From Misgurnus anguillicaudatus (Eukaryota; Chordata; Actinopteri; Cypriniformes; Cobitidae), in contig NC_073346.2 of NCBI RefSeq assembly GCF_027580225.2, forward strand, positions 372,001-436,000: a stretch of 64,000 nucleotides of DNA. The letters are read 5' to 3'. This document shows positions 11,022 to 21,013 of the stretch, piece after piece. The notes under the pieces were generated by a model. It ran no database searches. It was not told the origin of the DNA and worked only from the letters and a program-made list of their open reading frames with translations. Within the stretch, counting starts at the first letter, position 1. The number at the start of each line of letters is the position of its first letter. The position numbers and the translations under genes are program-made.

Positions 11022-11976
11022 TGGAAGCAGCAGGTGGTCAGCCAATCTCCGCGCTGGAGGAGTTTCTCCAACGATCGCTGGCTCGCATGGATCATCAGGA
11101 TAAAACCATTGAAGATATGCGGAAGGCCGTCCACGTAATGGTGGCGAAGGTTTCCGAGCTCTCTCAGCGTTCTCCGGACATCACGCCTCCCACTGCGCCA
11201 CCCATGCCGCCCGCACCATCTTCACCTCCAGGGGGTAGTTTCATCCCGGAACCGAGACTTCCTATCCGGAGAAAGACGCCGGTGAGCCCAACTATTGCCG
11301 TACTTTTCTCTCTCATTGTTCTTTACATTTCGCCCAACAGCCCCGGTCATTCTTCCTCGAGGAGACCAAGGTAGCGTTTACGCTCTCGCTTCTCTCGGGC
11401 AAGGCTGCCCTCTGGGGGACGGCGGTATGGGAAAACAAGGACAGCTGTTGTTCCTCGTTCGCCTCGCTTGCAGAGGAGATGAAGAGGGTTTTCGACCGCT
11501 CCGTCGCCGGGAGGGAGGCAGCCCGTCTCCTCACGGATCTCCAGCAGGGGGAGCGGTCGGTCTCGGACTACGCCATCGAGTTCCGTACCCTGGCGGCGGA
11601 GTGCAGGTGGAACGAGGAAGCGCAGTGGAACCATTTCCTGCATGGGTTGGCGGATCGGATCCATCGAGAGATCATCACGGCGGAATTACCGAAGTCGCTC
11701 AACGGGTTGGTGGACTTGGCGATCCGGGTTGACGCACGCCTTTACACCGTTGCCAAAAGGAAGACTCAAGGTCCGTCCCTACGTCAAGGGGAGTCCACGG
11801 ATCCACCCATCGAAGTTTCCGCCGGTGGTCTCTCAGATCCGGAACCCATGCAGGTGGGTCGAGCTCGGTTACCCCGGGAGGAGAGGAAGCGGCGGAGATC
11901 CCTGGGTCTCTGCATGTACTGTGGCGAGTCGGGTCACCAATGCCAGAGGTGCCCGGTAAAAGACCAAGCCCGATAG
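11022..11976 (+). pseudogene. Gypsy gag with one frameshift
   Basis: The frame opens MEAAGGQPISALEEFLQRSL and shifts at about 11270-11280. In the next frame the capsid core reads YCRTFLSHCSLHFA, LEETKVAFTLSLLSGKAALW, then MKRVFDRSVAGREAARL and the zinc knuckle [14 protein letters not shown] (C-X2-C-X4-H-X4-C) at 11912-11953. Gag forms the particle that packages element RNA. One frameshift is the only lesion I see. Confidence 0.85.
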
Positions 11977-13097
11977 TAAAACAGAGGCTACTATCGGGCA
12001 GGATCTCCGCACAGAAGACCTCTACTACATCCACTCTCCTTCCGGTGAGACTACGGTGGTCCACTATGTCACACTCAGGGCACGCACTTCTGGATTCGGG
12101 GGCGGAGGGAAACTTCATCGACAGCTCACTTGCACGTAAGCTCAAGTTACCTTTCATCTCACTCACCCACCAGATTGCGCCCTTCGCCCTCAATGGACAT
12201 CAGTTACCCACTATCAAGTACACCACAGCACCTATCACACTCATCACTTCCGGAAATCACACAGAGACTATTTCGTTTTTTATTACTGACACTGCTCTCT
12301 CCCTCATAGTTCTTGGACATCCTTGGCTTCATTCCCATAACCCAAGAATTGACTGGAAACTGGGTTCTGTTACCAGCTGGAGCGAGGAGTGTCATAAGTC
12401 CTGTCTTGTCTCTGCTTGTGTTTCTGTTTCTGAGTCTGTGTTTCAGGGGAAAGCAGTGGATTTGTCTACCGTGCCCGCGGAGTACCACGACCTGAAGGAG
12501 GTGTTCAGTAAGTCGCGGGCTGATTCTCTTCCTCCTCATCGTCCCTATGACTGTGCGATAGACTTATTGCCAGGTACGTTTTCGCCTAAGGGCAAGTTAT
12601 ACTCTCTGTCTGTTCCGGAGATGGAGGCCATGGAGAAATATATTTCTGATTCTCTGGCAACGGGGTTCATTCGCCCTTCCTCATCTCCAGCGGGGGCGGG
12701 GTTCTTTTTTGTGGGGAAGAAGGACGGATCCTTGCGACCTTGTATTGACTACCAAGGGTTGAACAACATCACGGTAAAGAATACTTATCCTTTGCCGTTG
12801 ATGTCTTCAGCTTTCGAGAGGTTGCAGGGAGCGTCCGTTTTCACTAAATTGGACTTACGTAATGCATATCATTTGGTTCGCATCAGGAAGGGGGATGAAT
12901 GGAAGACTGCGTTTAACACCCCTCGTGGCCATTTTGAGTACTGCGTGATGCCTTTCGGTCTCACGAACTCGCCGGCAGTCTTCCAAGCACTCGTTAATGA
13001 CGTGTTGCGAGACATGGTAGACCAGTTCATATATGTTTACCTGGATGACATATTAATTTTTTCTTCGTCTCTCCAGGAACATTTGCAACACGTACGA
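11940..13097 (+). pseudogene. Gypsy pol: protease and truncated reverse transcriptase
   Basis: It overlaps the end of gag in another frame. The aspartic protease motif is [14 protein letters not shown]. The reverse transcriptase shows [31 protein letters not shown] and the catalytic [12 protein letters not shown]. At 13097 the frame passes straight into the truncated 3' LTR, so the thumb, RNase H and integrase are lost. Up to that point the frame is open, which contrasts with the decayed BEL host element. Confidence 0.9.
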
Positions 13098-13518
13098 CTC
13101 GTTAGAGCAATCCCTTTCACCTGTGTGTTGATTGTCTCGCTCCAGCTGTTCATCATTACATCATCTCCATATATACTCACCTGACTTTCTGTTCCCTGCC
13201 AGATTCTATTGTTTGCTCAGTCTCCGTGTTGCTTGGTTGTTCCGTGTACATTGGATTACGTGTTTCAGTTTGGATGTGTATTGTTGTCGTCGTCTTCGTG
13301 TGGATGTTCCGTGTCAGCTTGGATTTCACCACTGCTCACCACTCCACCAACGTCGCACTCAAAACACCAACTTCCACTGTAGTCATCGTCACCATTGCCT
13401 TCAACAACACCGGACTGGATTACTTGGATGACACTGAATACTCTCTCTTTGTTTAAATTTAATAAACATTGTTATATTTTTCACCTGCGTTTGCTTCCGT
13501 CTCTTACAAGTCATTACA
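13098..13518 (+). repeat. Gypsy 3' LTR, missing its first 78 bp
   Basis: It starts at CTCGTTAGAGC, which corresponds to 10584 in the 5' LTR, and ends CATTACA. The deletion joined pol to this point without a visible direct repeat longer than a few bases. Confidence 0.9.
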
Positions 13519-14150
13519 GATAGTTGCAGAGGATGGCATATCTGTAGCAAGAGTTCTTCTGAAGAAGAGCTGGAGAAAGCAAAAAGTCTTGTTTTAAAGG
13601 GTGCAATGCTCAATACGAGAGTTATCCGACAGAGATTAAGAGCATCACTGCAGCTCACAACCTTCCTTGTAAGAGTGTTTTGAGGAAACTATCACCTGTT
13701 CTTGACAGCAACGGCTTACTGTGAGTAGGGGGTCTTAATAAAAGGTCCGATCTGCAAACTTGTGAAGTTAACCCTATCATCATGCCGGGTACACATCATG
13801 TGGCAACAATGATTTTGCAACATTATCATGAGGCTGTAAAACATCAAGGCAGACACTTTACAGAAGGGGTTGTCAGAGCTGCTGGATTTTGGCTAGTAGG
13901 AAGTAAGAAGTGCATATGTAGTCTGCTTTTTAAGTGTTTAACCCTAAGCTGCGAGGAAAGATTGAACGTCAACAGATGTCAGATTTGCCAGTGGAACAGT
14001 TGACAGTAGCTCCACCCTTCACCTATGTGGGTGTTAATGTTTTCGTACCATGGGAAGTGACTGCCAGTAAGACCAGAGGTGGGCAGTTATGTTTGCATAT
14101 ATGTGCACGAGAGCCATCCACATCGAAGTAATCGAAGCAATGAGCTCTAG
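13519..14150 (+). pseudogene. BEL/Pao integrase zinc-binding region and core start
   Basis: Blocks KSVLRKLSPVLDSNGLL, then MPGTHHVATMILQHYHEAV, KHQGRHFTEGVVRAAGFWL and, one frame over, PFTYVGVNVFVPWEV with RAIHIE-like remains belong to BEL/Pao integrase. The HH of the zinc-binding segment is at MPGTHH. Stops at about 13728 and 14003 show decay. The gene continues after the LINE tail as SFINAL. Confidence 0.78.
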
Positions 14151-14435
14151 TAAAAGGTTTTTCCCCTCCTAGGACTTTTCCCATTGGGTTTTTCCCCTAG
14201 GCTTTTTTCCAACCCTGGGAGTCAGCCAACTTTGGCTTAACCTAGCACCCTCTTCTATACGTTACAGATTACTACACTCACTTGTTCAGTTTAATCTCAG
14301 CCGCTGTATTTTGATACTTATGTTGTCTATCGATTTTGTGTTTCCCCTGCATTTATTAATGTAAAGCTGCTTTGAAACAATTACTAATTGTGAAAAGCGC
14401 TATATAAATAAAATAAAATTGAATTAAATTGAATA
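14151..14435 (+). mobile_element. L2-like LINE 3' tail inserted in BEL/Pao integrase
   Basis: It contains the conserved 3' UTR blocks GAGTCAGCCAACTTTGGCTT, GTAAAGCTGCTTTGAAACAA and GCGCTATATAAATAAA, ending in an ATTGAA-type repeat. Removing it and one copy of TAGTA joins the BEL codons AMSSS to SFINAL. It is a strongly 5'-truncated insertion. Confidence 0.85.
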
Positions 14436-14690
14436 GTAGTTTCATTAATGCTTTAGATTTTTTGCGATCAGAGGGCCAGTTAACCAACTACACTTGGATC
14501 GTAGCACGAATTTCGTTGGAGCTTCTCGAGAACTCAAAATGGATAATCTTGTGTTAATATAGAGGATGTGCAGAAATAGAAAATGTGTGTTTTGGGCGTA
14601 ATGTGCCATAAATCAATTAGAGTCTCATCTCCCATCCCCTTTAAAAGCCAGTCCTTTTTTAGATGCCGGAATTTGTAAACTGAAAACTAA
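14436..14690 (+). pseudogene. BEL/Pao integrase core fragment
   Basis: After the LINE tail the frame reads SFINALDFLRSEGQLTNYTW and VARISLELLENSKW, the region following the first catalytic Asp of BEL integrase, with stops from about 14560 on. Sequence to 14690 is probably still BEL but is not cleanly readable. Confidence 0.6.
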
Positions 14691-14829
14691 ACGGAGGAAG
14701 ACAACCACCAGTGTTACGGTCGGTGTCTTGGTCTGTGTCTTGTTTTTTTGTCTCTCCCTCTTGTCTTGGCCTGCATATACGTGTTGCTGCCTTTCTGAGC
14801 AAAAGAGGTTGAAGTGTACTTTCAGGCTT

Positions 14830-15136
14830 TCAAATGGATAGTGTTGAGGGTTTTGTGTCCCTGACCAGAAAGGTTGAGGTTCCTTAACTGCAAGTTAGCC
14901 CGGGAAAGATATGACCAAATTATGCTAAAGTAACTGCTATCCTGTTTTATCCTGTTCCTACTACATGGGGTGAGCTGCAGCGTTTTTTAGGAATGGCCGG
15001 GTATTTTAGGTGCTTTTGTAAAAACTTTTCTATGATTGTGACACCTTTGACAGCTTTATGCAGTCCTAAAAAACTTTTCTGTTGGTCTGATGTATGCCAA
15101 CATGCTTTTATTTGTGCAAAGTCTCTTCTTTGTAGT
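14830..15136 (+). pseudogene. Second Gypsy pol fragment (RT end to RNase H start)
   Basis: From about 14890 the frame reads PNYAKVTAI, YPVPTTWGELQRFLGMAGYF, RCFCKNFSMIVTPLTALCSP and VCQHAFICAKSLLCS, the RT thumb and connection to RNase H of a Gypsy element. It is interrupted at 15137 by a LINE and resumes at 16848. A possible LTR start (TGTTACGGTCGG, 14712) is upstream but unconfirmed. Confidence 0.75.
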
Positions 15137-16847
15137 TCAATTAAATTCAATTCAATTGTTAATTGTTGCAAAGCAGCTTTACACGAGTAGATGTAGAAGA
15201 GAACACAGAAAATCAATAGATAATATAAGAAGTAGAATAAAGCGGCTAAGATTAAACCATACAAGCAAGCGTATTAATAATGTAACGTATACAGTAAAGT
15301 GCTAAGTTAAGCCAAAGTTGTCTGACTCTCCCTGGTACGAAAAAACCCCCTAGGAGAAAACCCGGTGGGAAAAACTCCTAGAAGGACAAAAACCCTTGGG
15401 AGAAATTAATATATTTTATATATATAGATACGGTAGGGATAGGAAGCGGGTAAGCGGATTAAACTGGTTCAGCCGGTGGTCGTTGGTCGCGCATTGGCTG
15501 GGCATCACGTTGAAGGACAGCCAGTAGATCAGTGGTGTGATGACCTTCACAGCAACAGGAACTGGGTCTGTTTGTCTCATTGTCCTCAGGGTCGAGGACG
15601 AGACAGTGAGACAAAAACAGAGTTCTATCAGCGTAGGGGCCGTTCGCATGTAATGCGAGTGTCATACATTATAGTGGTTTAAGTCAGCTCGGTTCCAGAC
15701 AGGCTAACTATTGGGGCAATAGTATATTACCCATATGAGGTAGGTGAGTGCTTTGTTCTAGACAAAATAACTACTGCGGGAAAAGTACATTTACTGGACA
15801 TTTTATGTGAATGCTTTGTTAAAGAAGAATGTCTTAAGTTTAGATTTAAATTGTTCGACTGTGTCTGATACTCGAACATTATTTGGTAAATCATTCCAGA
15901 GCTTAGGGGCCAAGTAGGAAAAGGATCTACCACCTTTAGACACTTTTGATATTCTAGGGATAATTAAGTGACCAGAATTTTGTGATCGCAGTTTATGTAG
16001 TGGATTGTATTCTGATCGTAGTTCTTTAATATACGAGGGTGCTAGGCCATTTAAGGTGATTAGTAATATTTTAAATTGTATGCGATATTTAACTGGTAGC
16101 CAGTGTAAAGATGCCAGAATTGGACTAATGTGGTCATACTTTTTAGATTGAGTAAGCACTCTTGCGGCAGCGTTTTGAACCAGCTGTAGCATGTTTACTT
16201 GATTTGAATGGCATCCCCCGAGTAACGAGTTACAATAGTCTATTCTAGAGGTCATAAAAGCATGGATAAGCTTCTCTGCATCTAAAGCAGACAACATATG
16301 CCATGTTTTTTCGATATTTCTAAGATGGAAGAATGCTGTGCAGCAGAAGTTGAAGATATGACTATCAAAAGATAGATTGCTGTTGAACATTACACCTAAG
16401 TTCTTAACCGTGGAAGATGGCACCACCGTGCAGCCATCTATGGGCAACTTGTAATCTGACATATTATGTTTGGAGCGATTTGGTTCAATAATAAATATCT
16501 CAGTCTTATTGGAGTTTAGCATAAGAAATTTATGTGCCATCCAGTCCCTAATATCACTAATGCAGTCTGTTAGCTTAGCAAACTGGTGGGGAGGAATATG
16601 ACTCTTCCTCATTTACATAAACAAAGTGATATCGATTGGTTAGATACAATCTAAACCAGGCTAACGCCTAACCACTGATGCCAACATAGATTTCTAGTCT
16701 ATTGAGTAAGATTCTGTGATCTATTGTGTCAAAGGCTGCACTAAGGTCTAGTAATATAAGGATTGAGATTTCACCATGATCGGATGTTAATAGGAGGTCA
16801 TTTGTAACTCTAAGCAGCGCTGTCTCTGTGCTATGGTGGGGCCTGGA
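15137..16847 (-). mobile_element. L2-like LINE copy inserted in Gypsy pol, internally deleted
   Basis: The 3' end is at 15137 (TTCAATTAAATTCAATTCAA on the plus strand) and the 5' edge at about 16847, where Gypsy sequence resumes. The minus strand carries part of the RT ([17 protein letters not shown] and [15 protein letters not shown]), then jumps to HQFAKLTDCISDI, deleting about 200 bp that would contain the catalytic YADD box. The 3' UTR is complete and includes the same segments as the copy ending at 48307. Confidence 0.88.
15803..16612 (-). pseudogene. LINE RT C-terminal part, open for 269 codons
   Basis: The frame includes LTDCISDIRDWMAHKFLML, SNKTEIFIIEPNRSKHNMSD, HAFMTSRIDYCNSLLGGCH, LASLHWLPVKYRIQFKILL and APKLWNDLPNNVRVSDTVEQ, classical C-terminal blocks of the fish L2-like RT. 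The apparent ATG is created by the internal deletion joint, so this is not a natural start. The protein lacks the catalytic site. Confidence 0.85.
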
Positions 16848-17180
16848 TGCAAGTGGAGGGGGCTGTCCTTCTGCAAGGTGGTGCTGATGTTTTTTTTATC
16901 CAGTGTCCTACTTCTCTACTAAGTTCAGTCAGCCTCAGCTGAACTATTCGACTATAGAGGAGACATTAGCAATGTTACTTGCGTTACAACATTTTGATGA
17001 TTATCTGGAAGCTGCCCCAATGCCTGCTGTGGTTTTTACCAAACACAATCCAATGTCACACATGTAAAATCATGACCAGCGCTTAAATATGGGGTGTTGA
17101 TGGCCCAAAAATACAACTTGAAGATTATGCTCAAAAAGGGTAATGACAATGTTGTTGCAAATGCTCTTTCGCGTGGATAA
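16848..17180 (+). pseudogene. Second Gypsy pol fragment, RNase H
   Basis: After the LINE the sequence reads [45 protein letters not shown] and KGNDNVVANALSRG, the Gypsy RNase H domain to its ADALSR end. About 45-60 bp seem to be missing at the LINE insertion point. Stops at about 17066 and frameshifts mark it as dead. Confidence 0.78.
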
Positions 17181-17189
17181 TGTATTATG

Positions 17190-18085
17190 TAAACACAGAA
17201 ACATTATGTTTCTGATAAGATGAAAACCTTATTTCTCATAACCCAAATAATTAAAAAATGATCTGCTAAACAGTCAAGAAATCAGTTATGCACAATTGAA
17301 AAGCATCTATGGTAGATAGTTACTGACAGAACACACCAATGCCAAGGTTTCATGAAAGAGGTTTGGTGAAGTGATATTTACGTTCTGTGCGTTCGAATAA
17401 GCAGTCCAGTGGTGGCACGTCGGCCATGGGTCAGACTTTTCCGTGCTGCAAATGGGAAAGAGTCAGGTTCAGTTCAACAGCCTTCGACACCAAATGCAGG
17501 TGAAAAGCTGATCTCCAGAAGCATCGAGAGGATCCTTTGCTCTTCCGAGCTTCACCTTGTTGCAGACGCAGGTTATTGCCTTTCTGGGCGAGAAGCTCGG
17601 AACATGATGTGATCCGCTTAATCTCTGGATGCACAGGCCAGAAATTCAGAACTTGTGGTCGATCGGGTTCAGTCTCTGCTGTCAAACTCAGAACGAGGAG
17701 CTGTAAAATCTCAAGGAGAGATTCAGAAACTTGGTTGGTTTTCCAATGATCTGTTATTGTCTCTCTCAGCGGGAGACTCAGAAGTTGGGTGCTCTGTTTC
17801 AGTCTCTTAACATGGCCGAAGACTCAGAACAATGGGGGTTGCCCTGTTGCAATCTCTAGCACGCAGGCTGGGGAATTAGTGCTTAGGTACTCTGTTAATG
17901 TCTCTCTTTTCAGGAATGGCTGGATAAAAGGTACTTTTATAACTTTTAGATAAGGAGGAGGTTGCATCTAGGCACTTTCCTGATGCAGAACCATGATTGG
18001 CTGTTGATGTCAGAAGGAGCCCACAGAATGTGGCCCACTTTTCTTTACTGTAAGGAATTAATTTGCATAGCATTAAGTAGGAAAA
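17190..18085. other. Intronic sequence, no gene recognised
   Basis: The stretch 17400-17880 is moderately GC-rich with imperfect repeats of CTCAG-containing blocks (GAGACTCAGAAG, GACTCAGAAC) and short open frames on both strands, but no conserved protein motif. I see no element ends. Confidence 0.4.
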
Positions 18086-18265
18086 AGAGTTTAACTTTGT
18101 CTTTAGAATTTCATGTATGTTTTTTACATTTACCAAACCATTTCCGAAAAACCATTGGCATTATCCTGTAAAAAGTATAAACATGACTGCAAAATGTTAC
18201 CATATCATCCATGCATTCATTCATATGTTAATAACTGTGATTAATTGAACAGTTTCATAACATAA
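18086..18265 (-). repeat. Paralogous empty site for the 1182-2234 element
   Basis: The minus strand matches 1150-1181 plus 2235-2400: TATGAAACTGTTCAATTAAT, then CACAGTTATTAACATATGAA, TGGTAACATTTTGC and GCCAATGG. It lacks the 1.05-kb insertion, so it preserves the pre-insertion state of a dispersed family to which both loci belong. Confidence 0.8.
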
Positions 18266-18829
18266 AGATGTAATTCTTTAAATTATGTAGAGTCTTTCAA
18301 CGAGTATGGAGTCAATAGGTGATGGTTTTAAATCCATTTTGTTAGTGGAAGGACTTTAAGATTTGTCCTTTGGTTTAGCCAATACTTGTGCATAGCATAC
18401 CGTTACTTTAAGGAATTTACAAATATCCTGGTTTCGGATGAGGTTAAAGGAGGTTTTAATCGATGATAAGATGAAATGCTGTGGACCAATCAAAACGTCT
18501 TCCTTCCAGCTTTAAAACTGAGGTCAGCCATAAAAGAATTGTCCGAACAGCCTTCTGTTTGAACTGAACACCTGTTTATGTTAAACCACAAAAATCCAGT
18601 CCAAAATGTAGCAGTTGGAGGGGTCTGGAATGCTTTGTTGCATGCTGTTCACTACATTATTATGTTCCGTAGGGTATTATTTACAAATATGCAAGGAAAG
18701 ATTTGTACTCTACTTTATTTGTAACAAACAGGAGATAAAGAATTTTCAAACGTGTGGAGAGCTGAAATGTTTCAGCACTCGGACAGCGGCACCATGAGTG
18801 TTTTGAAAAGCATTACTTAGGTTGCTTTT
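18266..18829. other. Intronic sequence, nothing recognised
   Basis: AT-rich sequence with no coding signal and no repeat ends that I can define. Confidence 0.4.
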
Positions 18830-19762
18830 ACACATACATTGTTTAGGTTGGCCCAATTGATGTGTTGGTCTGTGTACGGTTTGTTTGGGTCAGTGTGAAC
18901 ACAACAGCCGCACTATGGTGCGCACTAAACGGCCGCTCCGAGACCGCTCTAAATAGGTTGTCTCGAAGCGGCTGTCGCCGAACTCTGGTGCGACCCATCT
19001 ATGGTGTGAACACAGTGCTCGACCTTGGGCCGAACCAAACACAGGAAGTTGTCCACATGTTTGAGCCACTGGGCTTCCGTTGTGACATGAGCCGGGTGTT
19101 ATATTGTGGGTTAACAACAAACAAGGCAATCTTGGTCCGTTGCAGAGATTCACTGTCTCCTGGATGTTTGAGCTGATGTTTTTATAAATGCATAGCTGTC
19201 CTCCACACACACACAAATAGTGATGGCTCTGTTAGAAGGGCTTTTATAACACAGTTGTGCAATTTCGATATAAAGCAAAGAAAGACGTGCATTGTTTGCA
19301 TATATACAGTATCTTGTTAATGGTAAATGGACTGCATTTATATAGCGCTTTCATAGACCAATGGCCATCCAAAGCGCTTTACATATTGCCTCACATTCAC
19401 CCATTCACGCACACATTCATACACCGACGGCGGTGTCAGCCGTGCAAGGCGCCATCCAGCTCGTCGGGAGCAGCTGGGGTTAGGTGTCTTGCTCAAGGAC
19501 ACCTCGACACTTGGTCAGGTGGAGCCGGGGATTGAACCACCAACCTTCCGATTTGTAGACAACCTACATGAACCACTCGACCACTGCCGCCCTCAATCTT
19601 GCTGGCTTCCCTCTTCCTGTCATGCTGGTTGTCGTGGAAACAGTGTACAGTGCGGCGTTTCGAGTATGGTAAAAACAACATGTATGAACACGGACCGCAC
19701 TAACTGAAAAATTATACAATGAACAGGGTGCGCACCAACATGTGTGAAAACACTCTTTAAAA
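18830..19762. mobile_element. Inverted-repeat DNA element with nested teleost repeat
   Basis: The left end TTGCTTTTACACATACA and the right end TGTGTGAAAACACTCTTT are imperfect inverted copies, and CGGTTTGTTTGGGTCAGTGT / GGGCCGAACCAAACACAGG show internal palindromy. It contains GC-rich blocks and the nested repeat at 19318-19596. The exact ends are uncertain. Confidence 0.45.
19318..19596 (+). repeat. Teleost dispersed repeat (GGACTGCATTTATATAGCGC)
   Basis: The sequence starts TGGTAAATGGACTGCATTTA, includes AAAGCGCTTTACA, GTCTTGCTCAAGGACACCTC and GAGCCGGGGATTGAACCACC, and ends CGACCACTGCCGCCC. This is a widely dispersed teleost repeat, probably a LINE/SINE 3' end. It does not encode a protein. 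Confidence 0.75.
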
Positions 19763-20029
19763 AGGTTCTAATCTTACCATATCCACAGGTAGAAAGTCAT
19801 CATATACAAATCTATGGGGTAACATTTAAAAAACATTTCAAAATAAATGCAATATTTCCATTTGTTTAAAGCAAAACATTCAATTACTTACCACCAGGCA
19901 ACAGGTGAAGCAGCTTTTTACACCTTCTAACGTCTCGTTATCTATCCTGATTTTTGTCCAAGAGATTTAATAATAATCTTTTAAATTATAATCCTTTAAT
20001 TGTTATATTTAAAAATGTGTGTGGTGTCC

Positions 20030-20777
20030 ATGTGCGTAATAAGCAAACGCGTGTTGTTGTCTCGTTTATAGGCGCAAATTACTAACGCGCTTTTTAAATA
20101 ACAAAAACAATATAGTCCAATTTAGTTGCCTTAAAATAGCAACACGCCAACAGTGCACCTGAACAATCCTCGTTGTCCGACCAGCACGCCGATGGGTGCA
20201 CTAATGGGCGCAAATCCATTTGCTATTTAACTCTTTCCCCTTTATTAACGAATAAACCAATAACAAGTTTTTTCGGCAATCCTTATTTCCGCTATTATCC
20301 ACGAGGTGGCACTCTTACCCAACTTAAAAAACCTGGAAGCAACCCCTAAGGGGCAAAAAGTAAAAACTCCATGTATATTTTGATTATCGCTCTGAATCTG
20401 ATCTCTATCAAGTCCTTCACAAAAATGCAATTATCTCGGGTTACTGCTCAAAATTTTGTATTTTTAAAGAAAGCTAGCCATATTTGAGAGGTGATAAAAA
20501 GAGAACAAATGAAGGTATGATGAAAGTTATTTTTGTTTCAAAGCAGATGGTCTGTTCTTTCATTTGATATATTTTATGTTTATATATTCAAAGAAGAATA
20601 TTTTCTAAAAGGCATTAAACTTTTGTAAAAATCATAAAAAATGCTGGCGGTGGCTTGCAACTTTTTTAAAACGCAGGCGGGGAAAGAGTTAAACAACGTG
20701 AAAATGATAATTGCGCCGGGCTAAAACTAGCAAAAAACACTTGCATTGGGCATTGCGCTGTGTGTATGATAGGGCCC
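20030..20777 (-). mobile_element. Third GGGCCCTAT-family element, one end near a bbs9 splice donor
   Basis: The end at 20772-20777 (ATAGGGCCC on the plus strand) belongs to the PIF/Harbinger-like family also seen at 21797-23698 and 55738-62086, though this interior (GCGCAAATTACTAACGCGC, GGGCGCAAATCCATTTGC) represents a different subfamily. The other end was not located. A TTAA MITE is nested at 20231-20688. The element stops 19 bases inside the bbs9 intron. Confidence 0.65.
20231..20688. mobile_element. TTAA-flanked MITE, CTCTTTCCCC termini (second copy)
   Basis: It is bounded by TTAA at 20227-20230 and 20689-20692, begins CTCTTTCCCC and ends GGCGGGGAAAGAG. It is the 3079-3574 family in reverse orientation; shared interior includes AAAAGTTTAATGCC and the region around CAGACCATCTGC. 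It is nested in the GGGCCCTAT-type element. Confidence 0.8.
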
Positions 20778-20796
20778 TTTGTGTCTGTTGTTTTAC

Positions 20797-20979
20797 CAGT
20801 TGTGGTGTGTCCTGCAGCAGTGGTAGAAGTGTGGCCTCCAAGATGGCAGTCTGTTCTGAGCTGAGTCCTTGCCACAGCGACAACAGCAGGATCAGCAGGT
20901 GAGTGGCACTCCGCAAGCGTGCAAATGCCTGGATCAGACATTCTTGGTTCTCTTCTGCTGCATCTGCTAATGCTATAAC
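20797..20979 (-). CDS. bbs9: bbs9 exon (183 bp), VIALADAAEEN...LLQDTPQL
   Basis: Read from 20979 the minus strand gives 61 open codons: VIALADAAEENQECLIQAFA, then RLRSATHLLILLLSLWQGLS, SEQTAILEATLLPLLQDTPQ and L, followed by the donor CTG|GTAAAA. Family BBS9 has VIALADA, RLKSATHL and DQVAILEA at these places. The problem is the acceptor: the intron ends CAA before the G at 20979, so an in-frame start has AA instead of AG. The nearest AG (20980-20979) would start the exon at 20978 and meet TAG in the next codon if the strong upstream donor is used. Either an acceptor mutation, an assembly error, or use of the alternative donor at 53090 explains it. A transposon end lies 19 bases downstream of the donor. 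Confidence 0.85.
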
Positions 20980-21013
20980 TTGACAGAGACAGAGAGTTTA
21001 ATGGTTCAAACAT

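Larger units (their letters stand above)
10506..13518 (+). mobile_element. Gypsy LTR retrotransposon, internally deleted, inserted in BEL/Pao
   Basis: The 5' LTR (10506-11004) and a 3' LTR lacking its first 78 bp (13098-13518) enclose gag and the first half of pol. The element is flanked by GATAG at 10501-10505 and 13519-13523, the 5-bp duplication expected of an LTR integrase. RNase H, integrase and the start of the 3' LTR are missing in a single deletion. The two LTRs differ at few positions, suggesting a fairly recent insertion. Confidence 0.92.
9201..14690 (+). mobile_element. BEL/Pao retrotransposon remains, interrupted several times
   Basis: Pieces at 9201-9605 (reverse transcriptase), 9758-10500 (RNase H and linker), 13519-14150 (integrase zinc region and core start) and 14436-14690 (integrase core) follow one another in family order on the plus strand. 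They are separated by a short dispersed repeat (9606-9757), a Gypsy insertion (10506-13518) and a LINE tail (14151-14435). No LTR pair was found. All pieces carry stops or frameshifts, so it is an old, truncated copy. Confidence 0.8.

Noticed and set aside
14712..14830. TGTTACGGTCGGTGTCTTGG as a Gypsy LTR start
   Set aside because: No partner LTR and no target duplication found; kept only as a possibility in the Gypsy fragment note.
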